Under the pieces are notes generated by a model. It did no database searches. It was not told the origin of the DNA and worked only from the letters and a program-made list of their open reading frames with translations. The translations under genes were made by a program, and so were the position numbers. Shown here one piece after another: positions 10,411-27,229 of a stretch of 64,000 nt of DNA. Origin of the DNA: Mantis religiosa (lineage: Eukaryota > Arthropoda > Insecta > Mantodea > Mantidae); the NCBI GenBank assembly GCA_030765055.1, contig CM060947.1, positions 217,159,271 through 217,223,270 of the forward strand, read 5' to 3'. Numbering within the stretch: position 1 is the first letter of the stretch; every line of letters starts with the position of its first letter.

Positions 10411-12864
10411 ATAAAATTTAGCTATATGAACTCTGTAGCCAGATTTGTAGTCTTAGAAATAGTTTCAGTTTTTGTAACATCTGCTCACCAGTAGAGTAGA
10501 TCCACCGACACAGTGGCTATGTTTACCCACTATTGTTTTACTGTTCTTGAAAAGCTTTAAAAAGAAAGTTAATTGAGATTAACATTTGCAAAAATAGTTT
10601 TATCACCTCGCTGTACGCATAAGAGACTGAAACCACAATCAAATTTCTTTAACAATCTGTAGCCTTTGAAATTCCGTACATTTTAATAATAGCTGATAAA
10701 CAAGCGAATAACGGATTAGCGCTTCCAAAACTGTAAAGTATTGGAAGATTTAAATAAAAAACAATCTCCGAAGGTTAATGCCACAAAAATGTCATTTACC
10801 GTTATACACTTTTTGCGTGGTAAACTATTTCTTAATGCTTTTTAGTAAAACAACTATAATGAACTTTATTTCCGAAATTGGTTAATCGGAAACACATATT
10901 TTATTTATCGTGAAATTATCTTAATCCTATGGTATTTCAATAAATCCTTAGAACCAATTTGATAAAATAAATCATAATAATTTTCATGTAAAGGATGCTT
11001 TGAGTGGGCCGAAATGTTTGAAAAGCTTGGTATCCCATCATTAGAAGATAATTAACATTCTACCGTTTATTTGATATTACGTTTTTGCGTTATATTGCTC
11101 ACAAAAAGAGACATTTTCCTAAAATTAAAACTCTCTATTCAGGGAGTCTGAAAGCAGGCATTTAAAGTGAATTCTGGATATGTATGTTTTGCCTTAGAAA
11201 ATAAATCCTGGAACTCTTCAATAAAAAATAAAAAAAAATAATAAAAAAATAAAAAATAAAAAATAAAAAAAAAGTTATACTTAATTTTTCTTACTCTAAA
11301 CCATTAAAGCTAACTTGTTCCTTTACCAGAAAAAGTATAAGAAACAAAAATTTACACTTTTTGCTAAATGAACGTACACCTTAAGTTATAAACTTTCACT
11401 GCCAATTGACACATTTTCCTCTATTTTCTGTATTTACGCCAAAATTGGACATTTGATTAATTTTTTCTACCCCTTACCTTTGTGAAGTACTCTTGTAAAA
11501 TGGCTTCAATAATTTTGAGGAAGTTCTCGTATCATTAGGCTGAAGAAATTGCCATGGCGAATAAAGGTGTATCTGGAAGTCCTTTCATTTTCTTTTTGAA
11601 AATGAAAAATCAAGATTTATTACAGCCAAGATTTGCCAATTTTGTAATCCTTATTAAATGTTTTAAATATTCGTTTCTGAAACCCAAGGCTTTAAGTGCA
11701 GAGCATGACATGCTTGAAAATGTCCACCTTTTAAATAATTTTTGTTACCTCATTATAAGCTATGCTTGATTAATGAGCTCTATGTATTGTCTAATTTGAA
11801 GTAATTTTTAAGCAAACGCTCAGCCCCGTTAAAAAAATGAATATAAGAATTAAGAGTATCATATATACAAAGGGCACTATTGAATTATATTGTGATTCAC
11901 GGCCTAAATACACACTTGAATCTGAGTTTCATAGAAAATAATTGAGGCGAGAAGTTTTCCTTATTACTGCAAGCGAAAATGCAAGAACATTTGCACATGT
12001 GCAAGCAGCAGGTTTACGCGAGTTCTTATATTCCGTAATGTTACCTAGGCAAATTGAAACCTGTTTGGATGCATATTCTCTGCTGAATTAGGTTTCTGCT
12101 TGCTTTGGTACTCTTATCCGATGTTGCCGCATTGCAGACCGGGATCGAATCGAGTTTACCACAGTCGTTTCCATGTAACGCAACGTATTGAAATCAAATT
12201 GAATAGCTATCTATTTGCTCACTTGATTGTCACTTGTTTCGAGGAAGCGGAAATACGATAGTATCGATTACTTTGCTGAAAAAAGTACAATACCGAGTAC
12301 AGCGTACCCAACAAGTTTTACAACTTAAATTCTACACACTCCGTGCTGCATTATGTCAAGTATAACAATATACGTATTGGGACACGAGGAAATTATGTTT
12401 TCATTATTGCTAGCCAACAGGAATTCAATTAAATTAATTAACATTTGGTTCCCAACATAAACCAATACAATCACAATGGTGGGGAAAACAAATCGCACTG
12501 AAAGCTATTCACTGATGTAGTAATTGTCCCACAATCGATTTGCATTTCCATGGAAACATAAAAAGTTTCATTATATGTGTTAAGGGTCTCTGCTGAAATG
12601 GTGTTCCTAGTTCAATTCTATGATTTAGATGGTCTGAGTTCGACTCCCCAACCTTTCTTCCAAACTCTTACGCCGCATTTCCAATACCTTTTATCCCTTC
12701 TTTTTCTGTGCTCTTATCTAAGGGAAAGCAAAAATTCGGTAGTGAGATTTCAATGAAAATACATGTTTTGACGTCTGCAGTGAATGAAGTGCTGTATTTT
12801 TCAAAATTACATGGTGATTTTTCAATAAACTTTCGTTTGACAAAAAGTGTCACGTCCGACATAA
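10411..12864. other. AT-rich DNA without a gene
   Basis: The only structured piece is an (ATAAAAA)n-like A-rich stretch at 11219-11275. A frame at 11554-11769 (+, 71 codons) begins with a plausible ATG context but shows no recognisable domain. Near 10249-10295 module 3 of the dispersed repeat (GAAAGTCATGTGAATATAAT) lies inside the hAT element. Nothing else is supported. Confidence 0.5.
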
Positions 12865-12990
12865 AAAGAAAATCTTGAATTTTCTCTGAATAGGCTGTAA
12901 ATTTCTTTTACATTATTCATTGCATCTGCGTAACTGACAAAGCACAGGAGTCAGCAAAAACCTTAACAGACTCTGGAGTCATTAAAAATG
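12865..12990 (+). repeat. Diverged dispersed repeat (core module)
   Basis: AATCTTGAATTTTCTCTGAA, 'taggctgtaaatttcttttacattattca' and TGCGTAACTGACAAAG line up with the core module at 2950-3020. Confidence 0.45.
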
Positions 12991-15960
12991 CAATTTGTGT
13001 TTAATATCTTTTAGCAGCGTCAACAGTTGTGATATATTTCATATTTAAGCAATACATTCCAAAAATGTCATGTACATTCTTTTATCGCACTACAGTCTGG
13101 TTTGAAAACTTACATATCCGAAATTTTAACGGTACAATGTCATCCCAGTCTTCCATTTATATGCTTTTGACGTTCAAGAACCCGCTTATACTATTTCTGG
13201 CCAATATTTTAGTGATGTAATGAGTAAATACAAAAATACGCTTTTGTTTAACTTATTCGCACATGAGCTATAAAACTTGACGATAACTGATGGAGAAAGC
13301 GTGAGATTCCTACAGTTCCAGGTTTTTCATTAATTAAAATAGATTTGCTTTAATTCTGCCTATCATTTGAAATTTTAGAGATACCTATGTCAAAATTGAG
13401 ATTTTGAGTTTCAATAGATTCTATGTCCCTGTTACAAATTACCAATTTCATATTTAAAGGCACATTCAGGGACGAGTGAACATATCTCATGGACAAAAGA
13501 ATTAGGTCACTTTCACTAAAAATTATTCAAATCATGGGAGATATTTTTCGATACTCGTACTAAGGATTTATAAAGTTTGCATATTTATGGATAGTGCTAA
13601 AACATACCATTTAGAAACATTATTATGGTTTACATGCTCGTTTTATTTCATTTGTTCAAAATTATTCTTACCTAACTTCATTGTTAAATCTATGTCTTGG
13701 AACAAATTATTCCCTGACAAGCAGGTGTGAAATTCCAAACAATCTAGTGTTTGTAATCGTAGTGAACAATTATTATTAACTTCACTATCTCTACGATTAA
13801 TTGCATGGCTTTGGCCTATTGAACATAGTCAAAGGAAATAACCCTTTCCACGTTTTCATGGGGATATTGTTCCAACAGTTCGGAACAGTAAACTTTCACA
13901 GAAAGCATCCAATAAAAGCATTATTGTAGCAAAGGCATTACCAACCAATGAGTTCGCTGTCACCAAAGAGCATACAATGGTGATATGACGTAGGCTTTGG
14001 TATTAGTGCTTTGTCCATAACATTCGATATCGCAATCGCTAGAAAGTTTCATGGGATTTAAACTGAAAGTTTATTTCTAGCTACAAAAAAGATCATTTTC
14101 AAACATTTCTGAAAATGCACTCGGAACATTCTTTCTGCATATATACCAGGAAAGAGGATGTGTCAAGAAAAGGAGGACATATAGTCATTTTACACATTAA
14201 CCAATGCCAAACACTGTGTACCCTTATTATAATGATAAGCCCTTTAATATGTTAAATGTTTATCGTGTACTTTGAAGTCCAAATAACTATAAAGTTATAT
14301 TTCTTTGCCATATGTATGGTCCTTTATAGACTGATTTGGAATAAACATTGCTTTGCAATTAAAGTTTCCTCAACTTCTACATAGCTCTACATAACTTACG
14401 AAAAACGAATACAGTAGCAACTTCTAATCGATACGTCTATATATATACAAAGGCTCATGTAATGTTAGTAAAAATTGTGCCACCGGGAATGTAACTTAAT
14501 ACCTATAATTATCTTTCTATAGAACAAAGGTTTTTAAGCTGAAAATAAAAGTATCAACTTTTTCATTACAAATTAGGACTTTTCATTAAAAGAAACTAAA
14601 AAACCTAGAGTAAAATTTTGTTTAATATTAAATTTGTGTACTGCATGAGTTGCTAAAATTATTTAAAAATGAGCTATCAAAGGTGAACTGACATTTTAAT
14701 GTACGGCAATAAACTGTTTCCTGCATTTCATAATAATATTGGAATATACCGACTTATATCCCCGTTTATTACTATCATAGCTGAATTTAAACAAAAATAG
14801 TCAGGGTTTAGAGCGAGAAATCAGAACCCTAGAAGACTCAAAACTCAGAAGCTAAGTTGGCAGATACTAAAATCTGTCAACAGCTTATTGAGTCCCATTG
14901 ATTCCATATTACGTAACAGTAAGTTTTATAAAGATCTCTTCCTTTTACCAAACGCCCTACTCTTACCAGAGCAGTTAATACAATTTTGTAGAAAAAAGGC
15001 AATGTCGGCAGACGTTCCCCCATGCAGTGGTATTTATCAATCCAGTGGTATTTATCATCTTATCCTTCCAAAATATAAATAATGTGAGGTGTACATATTT
15101 ATTCCACTTTTAGTAAGCTATTTAACTACTCCTAAAATAGTTTGAACCAAATATGCAATGTCCTCAAACTTAAAATTTTGAACTGCTCGTCTAAATGTAA
15201 CTATTTTAATGTTGACCCTATTTCTGCTAATTATGAAAACAGTCCAAAACGTTTCTCAAAATCTAACAGAATTTCATCTCCGAATTTGTAGCAGTTCACT
15301 CAAATATTAAGTATGAATCTTTAGAAGCCTCTGTATATAACGCACTTTATGAGTTGTTTCGTGTGTACAGACATACCAGCGATGAAAGCATAAAGTAAAT
15401 AAATCGTCCAGTATTTGAGGATTTGCTTTACACTGTAGAACAATAAGTATATAATCCTTGAAACACTTTAGGTGTCATAAAGTAACATGGTGAAAGGCAT
15501 TTGGCATGGAAAGCTCTTCTTGTTGGAAATAGTATGTAGACTTCTGGAAGTGTTAAGAATGCATTTCTAATATCAACAAAAGCTGCAGATCATGTCTTTT
15601 AAAAACACACTAAAAAGATTACCGCTGTGTAAGCGTCTGTAAAACTCAAAGAAGGCTGGATGTATAAGCTCCCAGCATAAAGCCTAGAATTAAAGGTATA
15701 ATAATAAAATGCCCACTATTCCCAAAAGTGTATTATAATAACTGAAACGTTTTCATGTAAACTATATTCCGTAATGTGCGTCACAAAAACATAACTATTC
15801 TAGAAATATGAATAACAGTATTGATTTTCAATCACAAAAAATGAAGTTAAAATATATCCCATTTGAAAACATACGTCTCTAAGTAAAATACATCTGAACT
15901 AAGATTTGAATAGCAAAGTGATCTAAAATAGTACACGAATCTGAAGTACCGCAAATAATA
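12991..15960. other. AT-rich DNA without a gene
   Basis: Frames at 13029-13220 and 14888-15082 (+) are short, AT-driven and without motifs. I see no tRNA-like boxes, termini or conserved coding segments in these 3 kb. Confidence 0.5.
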
Positions 15961-18871
<2,911 letters not shown>

Positions 18872-19100
18872 TGATTAAAATGCAATGTGTTTAAGATATT
18901 TGTAATATAGGTCAAGTGTATATCTTGAATTTCCAGAGAATAGCCTCTTTGCTTAGCTGATAAACCGTTAAGATACACCAAATCTTATCACACAAAAATT
19001 GTAGGCCTCATTAAAGCACATAAATTATGTCACATGATCTTTTTTGTGGAGATAACATGTTTTAGATATTCCCCGAGTGCAATACTTCTATTTCTCAAAT
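18872..19100 (+). repeat. Diverged dispersed repeat (core plus module 2)
   Basis: GATTAAAATGCAATGTGTTT, TCTTGAATTTCCAGAGAATA, 'gctgataaaccgttaagat' and AAATCTTATCACACAAAAAT match the core, and TTTTAGATATTCCCCGAG (about 19060) is module 2. This is one of the best preserved copies. Confidence 0.6.
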
Positions 19101-19362
19101 AGGAAATTATTCCTGGTCATCCAAAGATAATGAAATGTAAAAAAGTCACCCCATAACGATCACCTTCGAAAGATTTATCGCTTACACTGTTCTCTTCCTG
19201 TAGTACCTATCAGTTAAACATAACTTTGTTAACGACGATGTCAATTGCCAGGATCATATCAGATACACCGGTTTGCTGGTATTTCATTGTGCAGGAATTT
19301 TTTTCATGCCAGTAAATATACTGTCATGCGTTGTTGCTTTTAGACAAATCTGTGTCGATCTT

Positions 19363-19432
19363 GAATCCGCGACCTTGAGATCACGAGACCAGCGCTTGAG
19401 CCACCCATACCGACAATACAGGCGACAAAACC
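19363..19432 (-). repeat. tRNA-like sequence, probably a SINE head
   Basis: The minus strand contains GTGGCTCAAGCGCTGG (A-box-like) and CGCGGATTCAAGATCG (B-box-like) about 20 bases apart, as in tRNA-derived promoters. The stems do not close into a good cloverleaf, so it is a relic and not a gene. Confidence 0.4.
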
Positions 19433-20454
19433 ATTTTTACAAACATCTATGTCGATTAACAGCAGTTGGATGGACGAATAAAGTTTTAGAATAGTACGTT
19501 CAAGAGTGGACAATGAAAGTCGTCTTTTTAAAGAAAGGTTCCCTTCTAAGATATTTAACCAATTTTTCCTATAACTCAAAATGAATGCAAGGTTAAAAAT
19601 TATTGTTATTAATTTTGTGATACTGAACACATTGAACTAATTGAAATTCTTAAGCATGCACCCACTGGATGCTGAGCATTTATACGTTACTCCAAGTTTC
19701 CCGCCATAATCTAATTTTTGTGTTTCAGGGGAACGTTGATCTCCACCTATACAGAAGCCTTTTCATGATGATAAAAAATATATTTAAAAAAATCTAGTGT
19801 TTGTTTCTTCCAACATTATCTGAAAATATTTCATATGACACCGTGATCCTCGGAAAGAACAAAATGTCAACCGTTTAGTTTCTATCACGAAATCCCCTGA
19901 TGAAGAAATTAAAGTAGCTAATATCAAATAGGCTATTTTCAGGTATGCAAACCCCTTTAGAGTATTGATAAGGAGATTAATTTAAATTTTATTTTCAAAT
20001 TTTTTAGGATTAAAGTTGATAAAAATATATACTACTGAACTGTATGACAAATGTTTGCTCATGAAAGAGGCTTTCAATATTAGATACTATGAGAAACAAA
20101 AGTAGAAAACAATGCTCTTTAGATAGCTGGATGCTAACTACATATAAAATGAGTCGTTGAAGACAATATAGTCCACTAACGTAACTCTCTCTACTCATTA
20201 TTCTAAAAAATATCTTACAAAATCGTATTCCCCTGCGTCTCAATGGAAGAGCAGCTTTGGTGGAAATGTATACATTCCCTGCAAGATCCAAAACGTTACA
20301 GCGGTCGCTAATAAACGTGACGCTTCGAGTTCGGCAAGGAACATTTTAGATCAATTTTAGTAAATAACGAGATGAAATCGGTGCCAATTTAGAATAATGG
20401 CCTCGAAAATCGCTAAAATAGCTCAACAAACCAACATGAACACAGTCGATACTT
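19433..20454. other. AT-rich DNA without a gene
   Basis: Frames at 19340-19630 (-) and 20010-20291 (-) lack recognisable domains. No repeats were recognised up to the hAT element. Confidence 0.45.
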
Positions 20455-20462
20455 CGCTTCAG

Positions 20463-21706
20463 CAGGGGCGGCTCGTCCTTACGAGCACGCTCTTTTCTGT
20501 TTTACAAATCACATTGTACAAATTTTAAAAGACCACGTAAGTAACAGTGCATTATTTTAAGTATAGGAAATTCAGTACAACCAATAATGAACTCTTGATG
20601 CATGGAAAATATCTGTGTAACTACTGTCCTCCACAGGAGAGAAAACCTCCGAGGCCTGAGACGCAGGGGGGTTAGAGAAGGTCCCCACACCCTCCTGGAC
20701 AGGTTTATGACACACCATGTCAGAAATGTTATAGACCATTCAAAAACATTCTGACGGCTTCTACTTTTGTGAATGAATCTTCTCGGTTTTAGTGTACAGA
20801 GTGAATAGGGAGCATGTTTTTAACGGTTCTACTCCTTGTGTAGCATGCGTTCCGTCACACACATTCGCTGTCATTGTCCCACTGTGTAAAGGAGCACATC
20901 CCTTACAGGGACCTTCTTTGCGTTGGTGGACAGTAATGGAACGCATCCGTGACGTCAACGTGCTGAGAACCAGCAAGCTCGGTAATCAGTTACTGCGCAT
21001 GCGTACAACCTTCCCCTCTTGCTTCCCCGATGACCTGAGTTCCCTAGATTTTCGCACAAATGAGTGCTGCATCTGGGTGTTGCGCGGTGATCATTCGCTG
21101 CATGGTAAAGCAGGGCCGCCAACACCCATAGTTAACGTGTAGAACTTGAATATGCATTGAAAATCATTTAACAATCTATCATTGCTTTATATTTTAGTTC
21201 TAGAAACTAATTCCATTCTTCTTACGTAAACAGATCCAATACCTAATGGTTATAAAATCGGGCAGACTCTTTGTGGTGCACTTATCATGTTGGCACGATA
21301 CTCCATTCCCGCGACCTTAACGAGAAAAACCTCATAACAAGTGCACGTGGTTCGCGTGCTCGCATTGTATCCAAGTATTTCTTTGTGTAACGTTATTTAA
21401 TGGCTAAATAAGTTTCTTTATTTTGTGTGTGAGTGAGAAACGTGTTATAAATTTCCTTTATTCAGTGTGTGAGTAATTTAATATTACGAAAACTTTAACC
21501 AATAAATAATGAGAAGAAAGGGTTAATATAAAAATGTTAGGGCAATCAGTATCCGGTTTAAAAATTGACAAAAAGCGAAAGGAACTAGGAATTCTGTTTA
21601 TACCATGAAGAAACATCGGCGCATGGACTTCATTTTTCGAAACTAGGTTAGTTGCATGGACTTTTTCCCGCAGCACTCTGTTATTTCTCGGCACGAGCCG
21701 CCACTG
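20463..21706. mobile_element. hAT-type element with perfect 8-bp target-site duplication
   Basis: The left end CAGGGGCGGCTCGTCC (20463-20478) and the inverted right end CAGTGGCGGCTCGTGC (rc of 21691-21706) differ at two of 16 bases. The flanks carry the identical 8-bp duplication CGCTTCAG (20455-20462 and 21707-21714). Both features are diagnostic of hAT transposons. The 1,244-bp interior is GC-richer than the surroundings and holds a 116-codon frame (20792-21142, +) and shorter antisense frames, none with a recognisable hAT transposase block. It is most likely a non-autonomous, fairly recent insertion. Confidence 0.88.
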
Positions 21707-21720
21707 CGCTTCAGTAAAAC

Positions 21721-22003
21721 CCGTTTTTATTATTATTATTTGTTCCATTTATATAACCTGCCTTTAACTGCAGTGGTCATATCGGCGGCCGCTCTCCTTT
21801 GGAACATATGGAAGGTATACATATCGTATTCGTTGGGTTTTAATCATTAGATCACGCACACATTCGCACTCTCATTCATACTTCCAGGCTCTGGGGAAAA
21901 TGGGGAATCATTTTGGTTGAAGAAAAATCCCCATTCCAGCCGGGAATCGAACCCGGGACTCCTCGCATGGCAGGCAGCTGTTCTAGCGACTGAGCTACGG
22001 GGC
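21721..22003 (-). repeat. SINE-B, full length
   Basis: On the minus strand the copy begins GCCCCGTAGCTCAGTCGC (A box, GTAGCTCAGTCG) and has the B box GGGTTCGATTCCCGG. A body follows containing CATTTTCCCCAGAG, GAATGAGAGTGCGAATG and CATATGTTCCAAAGGAG, ending in an (ATA)n-type tail at 21721-21743. It lies six bases beyond the hAT target-site duplication. It matches the copy at 22863-23166 along its length. Confidence 0.85.
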
Positions 22004-22768
22004 AAAAAATGCTAGACAAATAATTGCAACCATTTTGTTTAGTGAAACAATGAGAAATAAGCCTGTTTTGAGAGGTAAGATTTTTAGAGCACCTCTGCCT
22101 GCACCATTATCTCTCGCACAGTGGACAGAGCCACTTACTTCAATGACTTTACAAAAATGTAAAATATATATTGTATATGTTATTTGTTAACCACGCTGTG
22201 AATTACAAAGTTCATATCAGCGCCGCCGGTATACCGGAGTTCTTTTACATTCCAATAAATCTACTTATATAAGGATTGTAGACCAGCGCCTAACCATATG
22301 AGCCTCCTAGATGGACCCAAATAACAAAGAATATCAAGGAAATGGTTTTTCTGTCTTACAGTTTAGCAACTATACACAACTGATTCGAAATAACAATAAA
22401 AACTTATCATAATGTTATGTTAATCTGCTTAGTATGACTGCAAATTCCACTTTAAATCAATGAACGTGAAGGGGCGAGGGTCATAATCACTGAAAAAAGA
22501 AAACTTAAGAATTGCATAATCCATTCCCAGAATGTTATTCATACTTCATGCTACTACTAATTATAAAGTGTTACACTTCTATTACTTTGAAAAATAACTT
22601 ATCCTTACTAATGTTGCTGGTTTTTCCCACGGTATGCAAATATGACTTGAGGATGAACTAAATTACCGTTCCAATTACTTCTGCACAGTACCTGTTAAAT
22701 TCTGGAAAACGCCGAAATTTTCAAAAGTCCTAACCGGCACCCAGCTCACCTTAGCCAGCATTCTGGTT
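22004..22768. other. Unannotated interval
   Basis: No coding signal or repeat end recognised between the SINE-B copy and the transposase pseudogene. The flanking inverted repeats of the Tc1-like element should lie in 22690-22768 but could not be identified. Confidence 0.4.
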
Positions 22769-22856
22769 TTATGGATCAACATGAAAAAAGTTCCACGCAC
22801 CTATAAAGTGCTGAAGGTTTTGTCCCCCAGCATGTATGCATCGCTGACATCTACGA

Positions 22857-22901
<45 letters not shown>

Positions 22902-24136
22902 GTGTTCCATTTATATCCCGCCGCCAATGGTCATATCGGCGGCCGTTCTCCTTTGGAACATATCGAAGGTGTTAACTCATATTCGTTAGGTTTTAATCAT
23001 TACATCACACACACACATTCACACTCTCATTCATACTTCCAGACACTGGGGAAGATGGGGAATTATCTTGGCCGGAGAAAAATCCCCATTCCCACCGCCG
23101 GGAATCGAACCCTGGACCCCTAGCACGGCAGGCAGGTGCTCTACCGACTGAGCTACGGGGCCAGCCTCTACGAAAACTTGCATTCACTCGGCGCAGTTCG
23201 TTTTTGGAAATTAACGTAATTTCATTGCTAATGCTTTGTTTCAATTCTTCTTCGGAGTGCGGGTTTGATCTATACAGTCTATCCTTTAATTTTCTCCAGA
23301 GATTAAAACAAGGATTGAGATCGGGAGAGCGAACTGGCCATACTTCATCTAAAATAAGTCTATCAGCAAAAACTTCAAATAAAGCTGTCTTACTTTCACG
23401 CGCCGTATGAGCTGTAGTGGAATCTTGCCGGAACTACGCGTATACTTTCTCCTCGTCCGTTAGTTCCTCAAAGAAAGGCTGCAGTATTTTGGTAATGTAT
23501 CGATGGCTATTAATCGTTTCTGAGTTAAAAATCGGCCCAATAATAAGGTTGGCAGAAATTGCGCACCACACGCCCATTTTAATTGTTTGAAGTGGAATTT
23601 CATGTCTTATTCTTGGATTCAATGTTGACCAGCAGTTACTGTCTGGGGATTCCACGAGTGTTCTTAGACTAAACCAGGCTTCATCGGAAAAGAAAATTAA
23701 TTGTGGGTCAATTTCACCCTGCAGAGTTCATTTACAGAAATAGTGTCTAGTTGTATCACGTGGTTTCACTGCATGCACTTAACTGATCTTATACGACTAT
23801 AACTGTAATAATTTTGTAGCGATTTGGACAGACGTTGAACTCCTGCCTGATAGGCCATACGGCTGAGAGCTTTCCGAGATGAGCGTTCAAAATTTGCCCA
23901 GGTTTCATTCAGCTTCTCTTCCGTAAGAACTCAGCGCTTAACCTCTGCCTTCCTGTCCAAAACAGACCCCGTTTTCCTTACTTTCTTTACTAGTCTATGG
24001 ATTGTGTTCCTGTTCGGAACTCGAACTTCTGGGAATTTACGCGCAATTTCTTTCGCGCCGATCCAGCATTAGGGTTCTTAACATAATAATCATACATGTA
24101 AACACGCTGTTCCACAGTAAACCTCGCAATTTCCAT
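22769..24136 (-). pseudogene. Tc1/mariner-superfamily transposase, decayed and split by a SINE
   Basis: On the minus strand an ATG at 24136 opens MEIARFTVEQRVYMYDYYVK, the helix-turn-helix start typical of this insect transposase group. Further on come KLNETWANFERSS and MAYQAGVQRLSK (24000-23840), then an intact stretch at 23655-23434 with GVWCAISANLIIGPIF, INSHRYITKIL and FFEELTDEEKVY. Then follow RSPDLNP (about 23325), NEITLISKNELRRVNASF (about 23200) and the terminal RCIHAGGQNLQHF block before a stop at 22769. Several frameshifts and stops break the frame. SINE-B (22863-23166) sits inside the last block. Without it the gene would be about 1,050 bp, the normal 350-codon size. It would have cut and pasted its own element. 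Confidence 0.85.
22863..23166 (-). repeat. SINE-B inserted in the transposase pseudogene
   Basis: A full-length copy: head GGCCCCGTAGCTCAGTCGG, B box GGGTTCGATTCCCGG, body, and a tail that is poly(T) on the plus strand (22861-22899). The 13-bp duplication TCTACGAAAACTT flanks it (22850-22862 and 23167-23179), and the transposase reading continues on both sides. It therefore inserted after the transposon. The minus-strand frame 23005-23244 joins transposase residues to SINE sequence and is not a gene. Confidence 0.9.
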
Positions 24137-24648
24137 TGATATTATGCACAGAAACACTTAGAACACAATGACTACTACAAACTGTGTTTATCTCGAGACT
24201 AAACACAGCTTAAGTGTCGGCAGAGCGCACCAGTTTACTGGGCCACACCACGTGCTATTGCGGCTAAGCGGACTGCCGTGAACTCGGCGGGCATGCTAAA
24301 ACTGACTCTCTATAGCCATGCTAGAGGTCTAAAAAAGGAAAGTACATAAAATGCACTAGTCTTATTTCTTTATAAATGGGTGGGTATGTAAGCTTTTTTT
24401 ATCCATAAAACTAATACAATCATTTTTAGGTGTAGCTATTATGCCTCTCGCGATACTATGTGCCCAACACAACTTTTGCTACCCAACGGTGTTTATATTC
24501 GCCTTCCCAGTATGACAAGGATGCTAGATTTGTTTAAAATACGCAAGTGTTGTCCCATAGCTCATCCACGCATAATACCTATCACTAGAGTTACTTTAAT
24601 AAACATTAGATCTGGCATCATGAGTGACTCAAATGCATTCTCACATAC

Positions 24649-24968
24649 TACATGGCAAAGCTAGAACGCGTATCGGAAAAAAATCGCAACACAGCGATGT
24701 TTACCTCAGCTTATCGCACATACACGATGTATGTATACTCTGTTCAGATATGTCTTCTGGACAGCAATGTGTCATACATCGGCAAGCGCGAGAAAACATA
24801 TCATATAGACACACGCAGCTTCCAATCGCTCTATTTGTGTTTCGTAACTTACTGTACATCAACTTACTAATATTTCACTCTTCTAATCGACCAGATAAGA
24901 CCCGATAAGAGACGATCACAGCGCTGGTCACCTGAAGGTCAATACGCCTCAACGCTCTGTCGAGTAAT
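24649..24968. mobile_element. MITE-like element, copy 1 (no SINE inside)
   Basis: About 320 bp aligning with 54507-55087 once the SINE there is removed; shared blocks include CGTATCGGAAAAAAAT, GATGTTTACCTCAG, CACACGCAGCTTCCAATCGC and ACCAGATAAGACCCGATAAG. The two ends form imperfect inverted repeats: TACATGGCAAAGC on the left and TACTCGACAGAGC (rc) on the right, then shared GCGTAT further in. Short length, inverted ends and no gene fit a miniature inverted-repeat element. Short overlapping frames here are artefacts. Confidence 0.7.
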
Positions 24969-25495
24969 ACTCATTTCCTAGTACACATATCCTTTACCAG
25001 AGCAGATAAACAGTTCAAACACATCTGTCCTTCATACGTCTCTTGCCTTTTTGTGATGGGTATACAGTACTTGCATACTTTTTAATATAACAAGTTCGCT
25101 CTAGTAACTGCATGTGATCTATGGAAGTATTTCGACAGCACTGAACATAACATACACTATGTAGTACTCTATAAACTTTCTTATCGTGATTTTCGGGAGA
25201 TAAACCAATATTTTTACTCCTACTTAATGGAGGATAAATATGATGGTGAAATAGTGTGGGTAAATCAGAATTCAAAAGTATTAAGATGGATGTGCCTCAG
25301 AGCTCAGTACTGAGTTCTATATTGTATATAATCATGGATGACTTGCCGATACAGATTACTAAGTATTAATCTCACTGTTTGCTATTGAATTTTTCAGGTT
25401 AACTGTAATTTAAGTAACATTCTACCAGTGTTGGAATGTTCTATGTAACAGCTAGTGACTGGGTTTGAGCCAATTGTATTTTTTAATCAACGAGG

Positions 25496-25497
<2 letters not shown>
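24969..25497. other. Unannotated AT-rich interval
   Basis: A minus frame at 25015-25275 (86 codons) has no recognisable domain. Nothing else is supported. Confidence 0.45.

Positions 25498-25537
<40 letters not shown>
25498..25537. repeat. Poly(A) run, 40 bp
   Basis: A homopolymer, possibly the tail of an unrecognised retroposon in the AT-rich sequence to its left. Confidence 0.9.
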
Positions 25538-25539
<2 letters not shown>

Positions 25540-25835
25540 TTCTACTAAAAAAAATATGCAGTTTTCTCTGGTATGTTCGCTATTCATTATATATCTTAGG
25601 TTATATACCAGAAATTATCTGACAAATTACAAATAAATCTAGCAACGTGTACTTGCTCGAAGTTTAAAAACTGCCGTACAACTATACTGTAGTAGTTTTT
25701 AATTATATTATTGATGTTATGGGGCAATGATAACGCCTTTAACTATATTTTGTTGCTAAAAAATAAAGGTATTCCAAATTTATCTAAATTATTTAAAGCA
25801 TATTGTAAACATTTATTAGTTCAATTTAAAAGTTT

Positions 25836-25970
25836 GCCCGCCTCGGTAGCGTAGATGGTAGCGTGTCTGCCCCAAGTTCAAGAGGTCCCGAGTTCGAATC
25901 TCGGTCAGGGTGAGTTACCTGGATAAGGTTTTTTTCCGGAGTTTTCCCTTATCCTGATATACGGATCTTT
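25836..25970 (+). repeat. SINE-A, 3'-truncated copy
   Basis: The head GCCCGCCTCGGTAGCGTAG, B box GAGTTCGAATCTC and the GGATAAGG block are intact. Homology stops after CTTATCCTGATATACGGATC, so the last 90 bp are missing. Confidence 0.85.
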
Positions 25971-27116
<1,146 letters not shown>

Positions 27117-27229
27117 TAGTTCGTAAATTGTTAAAGAAACGGAAAAAGAAAGCATGTGACAAATTGCACTCTTGGACCAGATCTGCAGTATTTGTGTGGG
27201 TAGTAAGATTTTGCCTACGACTTTATATT

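Noticed and set aside
12590..12660. tRNA-like sequence with the B-box-like GAGTTCGACTCCCC
   Set aside because: No acceptable A box at the right distance and no body or tail; likely chance or a very old relic.
21250..21660. Separate gene to the right of the hAT interior frame
   Set aside because: The minus frame 21458-21748 crosses the hAT terminus and its target duplication, so it cannot be one old gene.
24649..24908. Two or three overlapping plus frames as genes
   Set aside because: They fall entirely within the MITE-like element and are not preserved in its other copy.
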